Shown here: piece by piece, positions 28,536 to 40,970 of the stretch
How the letters are laid out: every line of letters starts with the position of its first letter
Position numbering within the stretch: position 1 is the first letter of the stretch
Assembly (NCBI GenBank): GCA_010909165.1
Contig: MU008209.1
Location: 494,423 to 546,687 of the forward strand
Source: Anthoceros angustus
Lineage: Eukaryota > Streptophyta > Anthocerotopsida > Anthocerotales > Anthocerotaceae
Reading direction: 5' to 3'
DNA length: 52,265 nucleotides
Translations under genes and position numbers: made by a program
The notes under the pieces: generated by a model
The model's input: only the letters and a program-made list of their open reading frames with translations
Told to the model about the DNA's origin: nothing
The model's database searches: none

Positions 28536-28718
28536 TTAGCACACCAAATTCCAGATTGATTGAAATAGGGATTGCAATGCCTTCAGGATTGAGAACGCTG
28601 GTTGCCTTTTATATTTCAGAGCCTCCATTTGGGTGGTCTGGTTGGACCATAAACGGGGCACTGAATTATTGCCATAAGGCATGATGCGCTCCATTGCTCT
28701 GATACCAACATTTAGCAA
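28536..28718 (-). CDS. Short frame starting at the primer site
   Basis: A 60-codon frame on the minus strand that overlaps the primer binding site and begins MERIMPYGNNSVPRLWSN if the second ATG is used. Its place matches the first gag codons of elements with little leader. Unrecognised. Confidence 0.25.
   Translation of the reverse strand: MLNVGIRAMERIMPYGNNSVPRLWSNQTTQMEALKYKRQPAFSILKALQSLFQSIWNLVC
28695..28707 (-). promoter_or_regulatory. tRNA-Met-type primer binding site
   Basis: TGGTATCAGAGCA on the minus strand, the standard complement of plant initiator-Met tRNA used by Copia elements, some Gypsy elements and pararetroviruses. The LTR would lie to the right (28,708 on). Confidence 0.75.
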
Positions 28719-29140
28719 TGATCGAGAATCATCTGAGAGCAGAGCAGACGCACTCGCAAGAGCACACAGAAGAAGTGATCGTTATAGGTTTAATGAAAGT
28801 ACATAAAACAAAGGGTGTAAAAGTAACCGCCTATAACCTAACAGTAAATATTATTAAGTTATTCTAAAGCTGCTTAACCTAATGAAACGATAATAGGTTA
28901 AGCTACCTAGCCCTAAAAGCCATTAATTAATTAGTTATTAATAAACCCCGAGTAGGTATGACCAAAAACGGGTTTACCAATACTTTTCTTTGAATTCTCC
29001 TGTGTAGGATGACCCGACAAGTGAAGAGGTAAGGACCATCTGGAATGGAAGGGAAGAACATTTCTTTGGGACAATCGTTGAACGAGACTCTGTAAGTAGC
29101 TCGTTAAGAATCTAGAAATTCTACACTGCTCTTCTAGATT
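28708..29140 (-). repeat. Probable LTR of a minus-strand retroelement remnant
   Basis: AT-rich (unlike the neighbours), next to the primer site, with CTTTCATTAAACC and a TTCTGTGTGCTCTTGCGAG stretch on the minus strand as in plant Copia LTRs. No second copy is in the window, so the limits are unknown, and no CA end adjoins the primer site. Confidence 0.4.
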
Positions 29141-29184
29141 TGAATCCGAAGTATCACCTGTGGGGGACACAGGTGGTGCATGTC

Positions 29185-29367
29185 ACAGCGCCAGCCTGCA
29201 GTGCATGCCTACCTAGCCTTACAAAGTCTAAGTCACCAAACACCAGCTCGCTGCTGATCTCCTTGGCCTCGCCCAGGAGCAACAATCTTAGTTATAAATT
29301 GTCCTTGGCCTATGACCAAGGACAAGGCTAAAGGGCTGGGTCTTAAGAGACAGCCTGTCATGAACAG
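29185..29367 (-). repeat. Repeat X beyond the element III 3' LTR
   Basis: Follows the LTR end (CACTGTTCATGACAGGC on the minus strand) and has CTTTAGCC and CCTTGGTCATAGGCCAAGG as in 21,539-21,712. Confidence 0.8.
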
Positions 29368-30003
29368 TGAAATCAAGCTGAAAATTCTCCCAACCCCGAC
29401 AATGCAACGAACCACAAGAACCTCTAGGAGACAAAGAGACGCAGGGACGGTATGGCTGTCTATTAGAACAAGACAAACATCAACAATCCGAGAATCCATG
29501 GTCCCATATATAGGCAAAACCCCTGTGAGTTCTCGATGAAGTGTCCACCCGCATCGATGGTGGGCACTTTATAATCCTACTTTCCTTGGCCTTGAAATAA
29601 TAATATTTTATGTGTTAATAACACCTATTCGTCCTTTTCCTGATTTATGATTTTATGTATTTTCTAATATAAATCACTATCTATATATGCCATTGCACCG
29701 CTACTTACATGCACATCCATGCATATAGATTGCATGCGCCATGACACATCACCGCCACATGTCCACATCACATGTCATCCTTCATCTCCATACGCATGCA
29801 TACATGGCACACATGCATACATGGTATACATGTCATGTGCAGCCATCCATGGGCCATGTACATGACATCATCACACTTCAAAGATCGTGGCTTATGCCCG
29901 AGATGCTCCAACAAGATCTAGTCATTTCAAAGATTCGTGGCTTATGCCTGTGATGCTCTAGTCAAGATCCAACATAGAGTCTTAGGTGCCTGCTTCCCAT
30001 ACA
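29368..30003 (-). repeat. Element III 3' LTR
   Basis: On the minus strand it begins TGTATGGGAAGCAGG and ends GATTTCA. It carries the TATA box (near 29,505), the GGATTGTTGATGT segment and the CATG-rich stretch. Confidence 0.9.
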
Positions 30004-30215
30004 ACAAAGATGACATGTCGCAGCAGCTGATAGCCGCATGCCTACCTAGCCTGCCCACAAAGCTAAGTCACTAAACACCCTGTCATGATCTCCTTGGCCT
30101 TCGGCCCAGAGCAACAATCCTAGTTTAATTGTCCTTGGCCTATGACCAAGGGCAAGGCTACAAAAGAGACCTGGGTTTGCCTAAGAGAGTGCCTGTGGTC
30201 ACCGGGAAACTTGGA
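30004..30215 (-). repeat. Repeat X inside the element III 3' end
   Basis: Minus-strand copy with TCTCTTTTGTAGCCTTGCCC and GGTCATAGGCCAAGGAC. It shares TTTTGTAGCC with the inner copy of element II. Confidence 0.82.
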
Positions 30216-30255
30216 GGCCTAGCCACCGGTTTCCCACAAAATTGTTTAGACCATC

Positions 30256-31400
30256 TTGGCCTAGAAAACAAACAACTACTACCAACGCCCCCACCAGCGA
30301 GAACGTAGCTTGTCCAACACCGACGGTGGTTCCGCCCGAGGAGGAGGAATGGCGTCTTCTAGATCCTCATCATCCGATGGGTCTTCTTGTGCCTCTGCTT
30401 AATCGTAATCTCACCGCGCTTTGAATCCAGAGAGATCACAACCTGTTCTTCCACAAAGCGCTTCTGCATCGAATCGGCTGAAAATGATGCACCATCCCGC
30501 CCAAAGATCCATGTCCCGATCAGAAGCTTCGTTGGATAATTGAAAACGGTAACTTATGTGAAGTGTAGATGTGGCAAGCCTCGACATTGAAAGCATTCTT
30601 CTCCTCTCGAGTCCAAGCACTTGATCAACATGAGGGGTCCTCGTTGGTCGAATGTAAACCGCCGAGGCCACCCTACCACATGATGCCCCGTCTGCAGATG
30701 GTGGAAAACTCAAACCACTTTTGAGAAAAATCAAACGCGAGGGTATGTGTCTCCCAACGAATCACTGCAACCTCATCCCATCAAACCATTGATGCATTTG
30801 GAAGTGATGCTGCAACTTCCTCCATGCACCTTCAGATAGCTTGTCCAGTCTGTGGCAACGCCAGACCCGGACTGAGCTCAAACAAATCCTGTTCCGTGGG
30901 ATAATGCTCCACCCTACCATGATGGTGCTCCTCAACATAGGAAGATGTGAAGCTCATAACTTTGTGGAATGCCCTGCTCGGTCATATCAAGGGTAGAAGA
31001 TGCTCCACTTACCCGCATCTTCATCATCCACAAAATTGGGGTCCATCCGCCTCGAAACCTTGCTTGACGAGCACTCATAGCACACCGGAGGGCATGCCTT
31101 CCAAGATCCACCCGCCGCTCGAGACCTCCTCCGGTGTGGTGAGAACGCCACCCTAGGTGCAACCTCGAATTTTCAGCACCGAAGGCCGAAATATAATCAT
31201 GGTGTACTGAGTGCAGGTGCGCCCACTGCCTTGTGGGCGGTTGCTCCACGCGAGGAGGCGATCTGGTGTCCCCGCCGCCACCGACCGCCCGCCTGATTGA
31301 GACCGCCCTCAAACTCCGCTTCCATGATCTCGACAAAGGATGCTTGCGTGGTCGCCCCTCTTGCGCTTGATTGACGGTGGCGCTTCCTTCCGACGCTTCA
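30256..31400 (-). pseudogene. Element III 3' extension of unknown function
   Basis: Collinear with 19,559-20,712. Open frames at 30,411-30,734 (with SCGRVASAVYIRPT and AEALCGRTG) and 30,932-31,336 (with DMTEQGIPQSYELHIF and a basic N-terminus) match the element II extension. Conservation of these segments in two copies supports coding origin. Function unknown. Confidence 0.55.
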
Positions 31401-31869
31401 CCTCCGAATAGGATAGGGCAAGACTTTTACGCCTTCTCTATGCACGTATGAAACGGGCCCGACCATGGCTCCCTATCACCCAAACAAATAAACCACCTTT
31501 AGACACACGTGAGGAATTCTCAACCGAGCGTTAGCTTGTGCATGCAAAGGTTCCTCTTCCAAAATGAGCTGCCCGTGCTCAGCCTTCGCCTGCTCTCGGG
31601 GAATTAGACCCTTGTCGGGCTTGTCACCCTCTCACTGTAGAATTCCTCTCACACCTTGCACATGCAGAGCATCGGCTTCTCGCAACAACTCGCCTTAGCA
31701 TGTGCAAGATCCCATTTGTGAATTTGGCCCCAAGCATCTTGTGTCCTTCTTCATCAGACTGCCAACCTTCCAACGTGTGAATTTAAGACAACATCAAGAC
31801 CTTCAGAAGAGCCTGCTCACACTTAGCACATTATGCTCACATAGCCATTCTCCTTCCGAACACTATCCA

Positions 31870-32010
31870 AGATGGTTTGAGGCAAAACAGATGGTAACCA
31901 CTACACGCCACATAGCAACATGAATTCTTGTGCCCACACTGTGGCAACTCCTGGTGGCGCCTGTGTCCGAGTCCAGGTATCCAGACGCAAATGGCATGGA
32001 GCCAAATGCT
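31870..32010 (-). pseudogene. Element III PHD finger, damaged
   Basis: The minus strand reads CGHKNS-like, FMLLC, GYHLFCLKP (31,873-31,899) and GEWLCE further on. The first Cys pair is damaged compared with element II. It supports the PHD finger as a family trait. Confidence 0.75.
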
Positions 32011-33070
32011 TCATGTGTTCCTTGCACCTTCCGCCATCTCTTCCTTCAAGTTCAACCACACCTTGCTCACCAACCTCGACAACTCTCGTGATAAGCCTCC
32101 CTCGACATCTAACGTGCTTGCAGCCCGCCGCAAGTACATAATCTCCGATGCAAACTTATGGGCTTCCACGAGCCCCCACAGATAAGCATACCTCACCGGT
32201 CCCGGCGTCACATGCCAAATTGTCCATAGCCATGGGAAGAATTCTTTGAAATACTGCCTGCTTGAACTCGCACACATTTGCATCTTTGCTCCTCCAATGT
32301 GGATGGAGTAAGTGTCCTTCACCACATTCAACACTGCATGTCCAATAACAAAAAGTATGGACGAAACTTCCAAGAGCCGCCAGACACCCACTGCACCAAC
32401 ACGATGTAAGGGAGCACCATCCCAACACTTGGGCTCCACAAGAATGCAAGATTTCCTTAGTGCATCCTTGAAGGTCTGACTAGTTTTCCGCTGTGCCATC
32501 GGCCTGTGGATGATCCTCGATGTCCTCCTCGTGATCAATGAGACTCGCCCAGGTCTGAATTCACCAAACTCGCACTCGTCTCAGGAGCACCTCTGCAGCC
32601 CCAAATCGGTCCGAGCACACACCGCAAAAGCTCACTGGTGTAATGCGAGGTTCTCGTGGTAAGAACGCCACTTCAACCCACTTAGAGAAATGCTCAATCA
32701 TGACCATGCAATGTCGGTTACCTTGCTTTGTGAGAGGAAGCTCGCATAAGGTCAACCGACCATCTAAAGAATAGCCCCTCGATTGGTAGGGAGTGCAACA
32801 CCACATCCTGGTGTTAACTAGCTTTGATCGCATCACATGCAGACACTTAGCCACCACCTTCTCGACATCCGCATACATCCCCACTGTAAGTATTACTTCA
32901 ACATGTGGTGTGTCCTTCACACCAAAGTGGCCAAGGGTTTCGTGCACCTTGGTCACTATGCCCACTCTTTCCTCGTGACTTGGTACTTTCCTCACGAGTT
33001 CTCCTTCTGACAGTAGCAACTCACCATCTTCCCATGAGTATCTGGCCACGCGCCTTCTGAGTTTAGCCAA
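32011..33070 (-). pseudogene. int: Element III integrase
   Basis: Two good frames: 32,561-33,070 (169 codons) with EERVGIVTKVHETLGHFGVK, two Cys from the zinc site and ELPLTKQGNRHCMVMIEHFS; and 32,011-32,538 (175 codons) with the end of the core and the C-domain. The intact VHETLGHFGVK here confirms the N-domain reading of element II. Confidence 0.88.
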
Positions 33071-33239
33071 GCTCGCTCACCATTCCGTGCAATCGGCCTT
33101 CCTTCAAAGAATCAGATGGCTTGAGGATGTCTCCAAACATCCCTGACGGACTCACAAGACATGTCCTTCTTCATGATCATCTATCCCGCCATGAGTGCCA
33201 TGAAGCCTGGGTGCACCATCTACGTGCCCCTCATCCTGC

Positions 33240-33560
33240 CGAGCCCCGTGACATCCTTGTCACTTTCCGGTTTCGCTAGCCCATCCGCATTGTGATGTAC
33301 CTTGCCTCGCCTGCAGCACGATCTCCATATCGCATTCGGGACAGCCACCACCGGCTAGCTTACCACTCAACTTCATGTTGGTCATCAGCCAATGAAGTGG
33401 CCGGTGATCCGTGACCGCTGAAAACGCCTTCCATATAGACCTCAAATGCAATCGCCCATACCGCAAGAAGACACTCTCCTCATGAGGAGTAGTTCACTTC
33501 ACGGAGTTGTTAGATCGGCTTGCATAAGCTATCACTGCCAACACCATCTCGCACTATGTT
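33240..33560 (-). pseudogene. Element III RNase H
   Basis: The minus strand has ITLSLCTGI-like, AYASR-like, then AVTDHRPLHWLMTNMKLSGK (33,330-33,425) and LAGG. Collinear with element II. Confidence 0.8.
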
Positions 33561-34420
33561 GTGACAACACCGCCCAATTCTGATGCCTGTACAGAGTGAA
33601 AGGGTGATCACCGCCCGCCAACATAGGCTTCTCTGCCAACTGGTCCCGAAGATCTTGCCAAGCCAACTCCTGGTCTTGGTCCCATTTCCACGCAATGTCT
33701 TTCTTCAACAGTTCATACAGAGGTTTACATGTGGAACTGAGGTCCTTCATAAACCTCCTGTAATAGTTCACCAAACCTAGGAAGGCTCTAAGAGCAGCTA
33801 CATCCTTTGGTCTAGGCATTTGCATCACTGCCTGCACTTAGCCAGCCGAGGCATGATGCCTCCTGGTACTATCTCATGCCCCGATACTGATCCGGAAAGC
33901 AAACTTGCATTTCTTAGGATGAGCTTTCAAACCCGAGCTTGACAAATCAGAGCAATATCTCTAGATGCTCCATATGTTCTTCGATTGTCTCATCAAGACC
34001 GTGATATCATCTATGTAGCAACGCACAAATGGCGCTCGCAGCCCAGATCCGCATTCTTTGGAAATATATGGAAGCATTCTTCACCCAAACGGCATCGCCT
34101 CCCATTCCCAAAGCTGGTCCTTCCCCAAGGTCTTTTTGCACTTGTCCCGCTTCTTCAATCACAATTTGGTTGAAGCCTCGAGCTAAGTCCAAGCCGGTAA
34201 AGAACTTTGCCTTACCTATGGCATCGAAAATCTGAGTAGGCATCTGCTCCATAGGAGTCACCTCGCTTAGAGGTCGGTAGTCGCCACACATCCTCCTCGT
34301 CCTTCCATTCACCGCTCATCCTTCTTGAGCGGTAGGACAACAAGAAGAAGATATTGAGAGCTTGATTTTCTTATCAACCCCGCTCAACAACTCTTGACGC
34401 TGCTTGTCAACAATCTCCCA
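33561..34420 (-). pseudogene. pol: Element III reverse transcriptase
   Basis: Frames 34,007-34,312 (RMCGDYRPLSEVTPMEQ, GLDLARGFNQIVIEE) and 33,532-33,837 (MPRPKDVAALRAFLGLVNYY, DIAWKWDQDQELAWQDLRDQ). The catalytic YIDD is at 34,006-34,017. N-terminal LPLKKDE and EIVDKQRQ precede. A few frameshifts. Confidence 0.9.
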
Positions 34421-34494
34421 TTCTGGCCGAATCGAGGCGTGCCTCCTTCCTCAAGACGGCTCTTCATGAGTCGTCACTACTTTGAACTGATCTT

Positions 34495-34501
34495 CTCATA
34501 C
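34495..34501 (-). other. Junction where the DNMT cassette is absent
   Basis: GTATGAG (minus strand) joins the equivalents of element II positions 15,314 and 16,460. On one side GAGGTCGATCC matches II before its DNMT; on the other AAGATCA.GTTCAAAGTAGTG matches II after it. Confidence 0.85.
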
Positions 34502-34740
34502 TGGATCGACCTCTCGACATGTGTTCCGTGAGATCTAACCTGGCCGATCCTCCTTCCTTCGACGGTTCTCTCGAACCCTCGCTGATCCAAATATTCACGC
34601 GCATAACCTTAAGCACACCTTTCCGCTTCTTGCTTCGCATCTGCAGAGGATAACTCCTGCTTCCTCCACATCTCATGTCGATGCCACCTGAGCACTGGGC
34701 AATCGGCGCGCCGTCATCCTGCCCGCCTTGCCACCACCCC
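34502..34740 (-). pseudogene. Element III post-protease segment
   Basis: Matches element II 15,068-15,314 (GCATCGACATGAGATGTGG and other blocks). No domain recognised. It ends at the element IV insertion point. Confidence 0.6.
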
Positions 34741-35999
34741 TGCAGGAACGAAGAATTTTGGTCACCCAAGACGCGGTGAGAGACCGACGCCAAGGATGAA
34801 TAAGTTGCAGTAGGTAGGTAGGTCGATAGAAATGTAGGAAGATGGTAGGACGTCCGAGGGAGTTCGGACTTAATCGAATCATGCACTGCAGGAGGTTCGA
34901 TCGGGTAGAAAGTATGGGTAGATAGAAGCATATATAGGCATGATAGGTTCCAAAGTTCCTTGGACCATGGGGAGTAGGAATATTCGGGATAGGAAGTTCC
35001 TTGGCCTTCAATTATTTAGGTTCTATATGGCTATATATGCCAAAAAGGGCTAGTTAAGTTGTAGATGGAAAATGGCCAGGAGTTTTGAACCGACATGGCG
35101 CCCATCGTGGAGGAGCGACAGATTTGCATGTACTGCAAACTCGTTAGCTGTGGTTTTGAACGGGCGCCTTTCGAAACCGCAGTCGGCTGAGGGGAGGAAG
35201 TGGAGTTGCGTCAAGAAGGAAGGCAGCAGTGAGCGGGCTGCCGATTGCACAGCAGTCGGAGGGAGCGCGAACCAAGGCGCCGAGGAGCAGGCGAGGCCAT
35301 CGGAGCGAGCTAGCTGGGCATGAGCGATTGCCGAAAGGAGTTCGGAGGGGATCCGGCGGCGAGTGGAGGTGCTCGAGCGGAGGCGATTGTAGAGGCGCCG
35401 AGGTGAGAAGGCTACCGTGACGTCAAAAAGGCGAGCAAGGTGGAGAAGTTGCCGGAGGGGAGATTGAAGGGGCCAAGGCCACCTCTTAGTGGTTGCGTTG
35501 AGGCCGACCCGAGGAGCGGAAGAACTCCCTTGCCGCTTCTCACCCAAACCACCACCTCTTGCTCTCCACTCTCTTAGCCCCGATAGATTACCTCCAATCT
35601 CTCCAATTTTGCTATCCTTGTGTGTGCTGCGTGATGGTAAAGATAGTGAGGACGGGAACGGGGTACTCCCACGGGAGGAAACCTCCGCCGCCACACCGCC
35701 CACAAAGGGAAAAGGTAAGAAACACCCACCCCGAAGTTCGAGTGTAGGCCGCCCAAATTTCACCTCGAGATTTGAGGCGCTCGAGCCACGCCCGAGATGA
35801 AGATGGATTGTTGGGTGGCACTTTGCAGCCCCGCCTTGGTTCGAGTGCGCGACGAATGAGAGTGACCAAGGCGACGCCCGGAGGATGCGACATCAAGTCC
35901 CGGGATGTGGAAGGTACCGTGATACGATTTGATACCGGAAGCCCAAGGGAGGGATCATTCAGCCTCCAAGAATCGATCCCGAGGAGGTTATGAGCATGT

Positions 36000-37900
36000 T
36001 CCTACGACCAAAGGAGGAAGTATGGTCGCAAGGCAATGGCTGGAGGATCTCTTTGTTCAAGGAGCGGAAGTGGAATTTATTCGCCAAGATATGGCTGACT
36101 AACGTGCGCGGCGAGGAAGACGACTGGAAATTCCCATTTAATGATGATGTATGAGATGTCTCAGGAAGTTGGTGGATTGGGCCACCATTCTCAGATGAAC
36201 AAAGGTTGCACCGAAACCATTTGGTGATGGAGGAGCAAGAATCGCTTTGTCTCTACCTTCCTCGACACCTATATCGAGGGAGGAGGTTCTTACACCGACG
36301 GGAAGAAGCCAAGATAGAAGCTACTCGTGAGGGTAGCGGAAGGAGAGCCATGGCCCCAGAGGATGAAGAGACAGAGAGGCCCCGGCAAGAGACCGCCACG
36401 CCTGAACCAACATGAGGCCTCGTGGATCGTGAACCCAACAAGAGAAAGGGAAGAAGGCTATAGAAGCACCTCCTACGGAGGAAGGAGGAAAGGATACGAG
36501 ACCACCTACCGAGGGTTGAGGATTGGAAGGCCGACAACACCGTGGTGGGGAGGAACCCCTACGGTAGGGACCTGGAGGACGGAGGACCTACGGTAGGAGC
36601 TTTACCTCACCAAGAAGTAGTAACAAGACTTGAGGTGTGACGAGAAGAACGCCGAGGAACGTTGGTGACCTACGCACCAACAGGAGGAGCAGAAGTGTTC
36701 GAGAATGCATCCCACAGAGAGGGTAGTTGCCGAGTCAAGGAAGTGGGCGCAGGATCTATGGACGCCCTAGTGGACCGTGGTCAGAGGTGACCAAGTTCGC
36801 CGAACTCGAGACCTACGAAAGGAGCCGGAGGATGCCGAGAAGAAATTGAGAGGAGCTCAAAACCACCTCCGAGAAGCAACCCGTGCTAGATCCGCCAAAG
36901 AGCGACAGATGACCACCAAGTTGGTGAATGTGGGAAATGATTGACTGTCTTAGGACAGAGGCAAAATCAGCCAAGAGGGTCGAGGAGTTGGAAGCCGGAA
37001 GGAGGCGTAAGAAAGTTGGAAGCTACCTAGCAAGGGTAGGACACATCGAACGCAGAAGGAGGAGGCAAGATCACCTAGCAAGGCCCGGGACCTTGAAGAC
37101 GAGAAGGACCTCCTACGAAGAAGTTAGTTGCCATGGAGCAACGGAAGGAGCATTACAAGGGAAAATACTTGGTGAAGGAACGACAAGGATGGGACAATGT
37201 GACTAAGGGTCACAAAGAGGAGCTTACGAGAACTTTTGGAGCAGAACGAAGAAGGCCGACGACCTTACCCACGCCTATGAAACGGAGGCAAGGAACCGCC
37301 GAAGGAAGTTTTGATGGCCCAACGATCTTTGGAGGGTCTTCGTCATTCGAGGAGCAAAGAGGCGACCGCATAGTGAAACGCATGGCGATGGAAGCCATGG
37401 AGAAAGATAAGGAGATTGGGAGGCTTGCCCGGAGTTGGAGAGAGAGTAGTGGAGAAAGAGGCCGCATTGGTAGGAGTGACAAATCAGCCGGTGGGACGAA
37501 AAGGCCATCCCACTAAGGGTCCGCATCATGGACGACAAAAGAAGGAGAGTGGTAGGGTGGCGACCTACTACAACAACCTCCTCGAAGCGATTGAGGAACG
37601 CCATGGAGGAAGACGCAGACTGCTCGACGCTTGGGAATGGCACGGAGGTCAAACTTTGAGTTGGTACAAGGAAAGCCAGCCGGGCCGGACATAGCCGAGC
37701 GAGCGAGTCAAGAAGCACCACGGCGACGCCAGAACCTCCCGAGACGGTGGAGCTACTGCGGGAGGAAGAGACCGATGGTAGGATGGTACTACCAAAGTTC
37801 CTACTCGTAGGAACTGCTGAAGAGGAGGAGGTGACCGAAGGAAGGGTACCTCCGGCCCACGAAACCAGTGAGGGAAGGTACCCCATAGCAAGATCCGAAA
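36000..37900 (+). pseudogene. Coding-like coiled-coil region inside the element IV 5' LTR
   Basis: Frames in sequence read WQGNGW-like, DTYIEGG, then heptad-type charged segments: RTEAKSAKRVEELE (36,955-36,996), VKERQ, NVTKGHKEEL (37,197-37,226), MAMEAMEKDKEIGRLARS (37,381-37,434) and ESGRVATYYNNLLEAIEE (37,547-37,600). The composition (Glu/Lys/Arg/Leu) predicts a long coiled coil. Small indels break it, but the same order is kept in the 3' LTR. No family recognised; Gag-like or captured origin are both possible. Confidence 0.5.
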
Positions 37901-38327
37901 TGAGGTAGGAGACGAACTACCAAGAAGACGAGATGAGGGGAGGAACCCATCGAGGATGAACGTAGGAGGAATGGAACCTCCTACCAAGGGAAGACCTACC
38001 ACCGAGGGGGCCGACGAGCTACAGTAGTCTGGAGAAGACTCCCGGAGGTGGGCAAGGCTAAGACCCATCAAGGGGAAGACATTGAAGCGAGGGCTAACAA
38101 AAAGCAGCGAACGAGGGATGTCGTAGGACCTTTTCAAGAGGACGTTTTGTCCCAAGTGGTGCACACCTTGGGAAGTGTGAGTATTTAAGAGTGGCGATAG
38201 ACAGATAGGATATTCGTCAAGGTGAGCGGATCGAGCCGAGGACGAATCGTAAGGGGGGCCGACAAGAGTCCTATTGTTGGACTTGGCAAGTCGCCTAGCA
38301 TTAAACTAGCACGATCGACTCCCCACC

Positions 38328-38334
38328 TATAAAA
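38328..38334 (+). promoter_or_regulatory. TATA box, element IV 5' LTR
   Basis: TATAAAA in CCCCACCTATAAAAGGGAGG, about 665 bp before the LTR end. The same sequence is at 48,648-48,654. Confidence 0.75.
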
Positions 38335-38996
38335 GGGAGGGTGGAAGAATGAATAAACACCGACCTTGCTTTGTCATGCATTCTTCGCCTCCGGCGCATC
38401 CCTTTGTGTGTGTGCAGCTGACCGCCCGCCAAGCGACGAAGGGTGGGGTTCTCGGAGGCCCTCGGTGGGTTCGCCAACGCAGCTCCTCCTCTCGTGAAAG
38501 ATTGTTGTTGGATGCATGTGTTTGTTGGTGGCCTCGCAGGTGATCGGCGCCGACCACGCTCGCGTCGCATACGCAATCGCCCGAGAGAAATACCCAGAAG
38601 TCACGCAGTAAGGGAGGAAACCGCGAACGCTATAGTAGAGTTAGATTTGGGGATCGAATGAAGTGAGTCTGTATGGTGGTCCGTGAGCTATGTTTCTTTG
38701 AGAATGGTGAAGAGGTTATGGGTGTTGTAGAGTGAATTGATCGCTGTAGTTGGCAGGAGAGTGTTGAGGTGGAGGGAATCCTCGAAGGCGTGGAGCGCGT
38801 GGGGCCGATAACCCAAACGCATAACACCGCTTGTTGCCCACACCGAGGACAAGTAGACCGGAATGACGAGAGTGAGAGTGAGAGGAACGACGCAAACAAT
38901 CCGAACCAAATCTCTTGGGATCGAACCCACGATTCAACGACTGGGATAAGTGTGGCCACCGAGGCCTGGGTGACCGAGGCAAACCTACCACATTTT

Positions 38997-39012
38997 TGGC
39001 GCTGCCGGACGG
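38997..39012 (+). promoter_or_regulatory. Element IV primer binding site
   Basis: TGGCGCTGCCGGACGG, four bases after the LTR end, of the TGGCGC..(T)TGCCGG type typical of plant Tat/Athila elements. The tRNA is not assigned. Confidence 0.65.
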
Positions 39013-39089
39013 CTGCTTGAGGATTGTGTGTGAGTGAATGATAGAGGGAGTAAACGGACATTGCGAAGTCGTCATCCCCTTTCAACTCG

Positions 39090-40960
39090 TGGAAAGGGCG
39101 CGAAGGGATGAGTATCGACGGATAGAGGCAATCCCGGAGAGCCGAGCCATCGCGGCTAGAGTGGAGGTAAGCGAAGCTGAAGCTCGCACGAGGAAGAAAG
39201 TACGTACAACGATCGCCACCACGCTTGTCTCGATTGTTTTGCGTGGAGAAAGGTCCGACAGCGCCCTACCCACGGACGGGAGCCGTGTGGTACTTTGGAA
39301 CATCAAGAAGACAGAGGAACCGAACGGAGGCCGAGCTCATTTCTTTGCGAACCTTCGAGATCACCGTGGAGTTAGTATCACCCACGAACGGTGTGAAGGA
39401 CTCGAGGGGGGGTGGTCCGCCGCTACCACCGTCCGAACGCACTGCATCCTCTCGACATCGACACCTTAGAAGATTTTTCGACTCAGCCCGAAGAAAACGC
39501 CTTGTTTGACAGATCATCTCCTGAGGGGAGTCAACGAGCGACACGCTGAGTTACCGAGAGGCTCGGAGGCAGCATACGGGCGGCGCGCGCGTTGATCGCA
39601 GGAGCAAAGGATTGGGACACTTACAATCGACAATATCTCGATCATTTGGCTCGACAGCGGAAGTTGCGCGGGCGAGGCCGGCGAGAGAAGAAGCAAGAAT
39701 TGTGGGAGCCGAGCGAAGACACAATCAAGTCCACAACCCACGAGCAAGAGCCCGAGTTTCACTTACGGTGTGACGACCCGGTTCTGACAAGATCGACACC
39801 TTTGCCCATAGCCATGAGCGGAGCGGAGGAGCGACGAGGAGCAAGCCCCATCACCCACACAAGGCAGCCATATCCCAAATTTGGATCCAAGAAGGAGGAC
39901 ATCGATGCCGAAAGTTTTGTAAAACTTTTCAATCCATTTCGAGGGCTAACATCGAGGATTCCTCGACGATCGGGTAATGGATTTTCCAGATCGCAGGGAC
40001 CGCGCAATGGTATGCCGAAGTTCTCTACCCCACCCACCGGTTGGCATGAGCTGATTTCCTTATTCGCTGTGGGTTTGAGCCACACTACCCATGTGTTAAC
40101 AAAACTGTGACTCAAGCGAAGAAGAAAGAATCCTTGCTCGATTATGTGGAACGGTTTTAGCTCGGAGAAGATACCTAGAGTGGACAACACGGGAGGAGAA
40201 TCACAAGCGTATTCGGAAGAACAAGCGTTGGATTGGTTCGTCTGTGGACTACCACGAAGATGGAGATTCACGCAGGGCAATGATACCTTGAGGAAGGCAT
40301 TCGCAGCCAAGCATGGGAGGCCGCCCACGGGAGGAGAAGACGGAAGAAAAGAGGAAGAAAGGAAGAGACATCGCCTTCAAGTTCGTAAGAATCGACAAGA
40401 CACTCAACCATCATCATCAAGAGAATTCAACATCCGGGATGATGATAGCGAATCGGAAGAAGCACATCATAAGCGAGTGAAAAAGACTTGGAACATTTGT
40501 CAAGAAGAAGGAGAGAGACAAGAGAAACGCCACGAAGGTTTCGAGAAGGGAAAAGGGAACGAATGGAAGGTCGTCCACCAAGACACAATTTGGAAGATGA
40601 AACGGCGTGACATCGAGATCAAATTAGTCAAGAATCGACTCGCCGACGATCTCCTTCCCTACCCGGCAGCAAGTCTTTGTAGCAATCATCAGGCCATACA
40701 CGCAGAATGCTGCCTCAAGACACGATGGGTCAATGTGGAGTACGATCTAGACCCATACTATTCGTGAGAGGAGGTATATGATGCGCGATGGAGCTCGACC
40801 GCCTCAATCCATGAGAGCCACCTATCAACCATCACCCAAAGTGGGATGAGGTATGGTCCAAGGCAAGCAATCGAATCAATGGCGACCGGAATCCTCTCAA
40901 CGACCCCAGAGTGTACCGTCGGCCATTGTTACAACTGTGGCGCCTGATCATTATGCGAAT
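39090..40960 (+). pseudogene. gag: Element IV gag
   Basis: Begins near RARRDEYRRIEAIPESRAI (39,091 on). A capsid-like part is in frame 39,592-40,110 (DTYNRQYLDHLARQRKLRGR, AESFVKLFNPFRGL). A DWFVCGLPRRWR stretch is near 40,231, a Ser/Glu/Lys-rich tail near 40,400-40,560. A zinc knuckle CYNCG plus PDHYANACP is at about 40,927-40,970, split by one missing base. Frameshifted throughout. Confidence 0.78.
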
Positions 40961-40970
40961 GCATGTCCGT

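Larger units (their letters stand above)
34741..38992 (+). repeat. Element IV 5' LTR, 4.25 kb
   Basis: Begins TGCAGGAACGAAGAATTTTG and ends AAACCTACCACA. Long blocks are identical to the 3' LTR (for example AGAAAGTATGGGTAGATAGA and on), with clusters of short indels between. It has a TATA box at 38,328, so U3 is about 3.6 kb. Most of U3 is coding-like (see the coiled-coil entries). Confidence 0.92.

Noticed and set aside
35050-35763. 237-codon minus-strand frame in the element IV 5' LTR
   Set aside because: It is antisense to the LTR. The 3' LTR keeps only part of it (45,380-45,862), broken by indels, and the product is Ser/Pro/Leu-rich without a domain.
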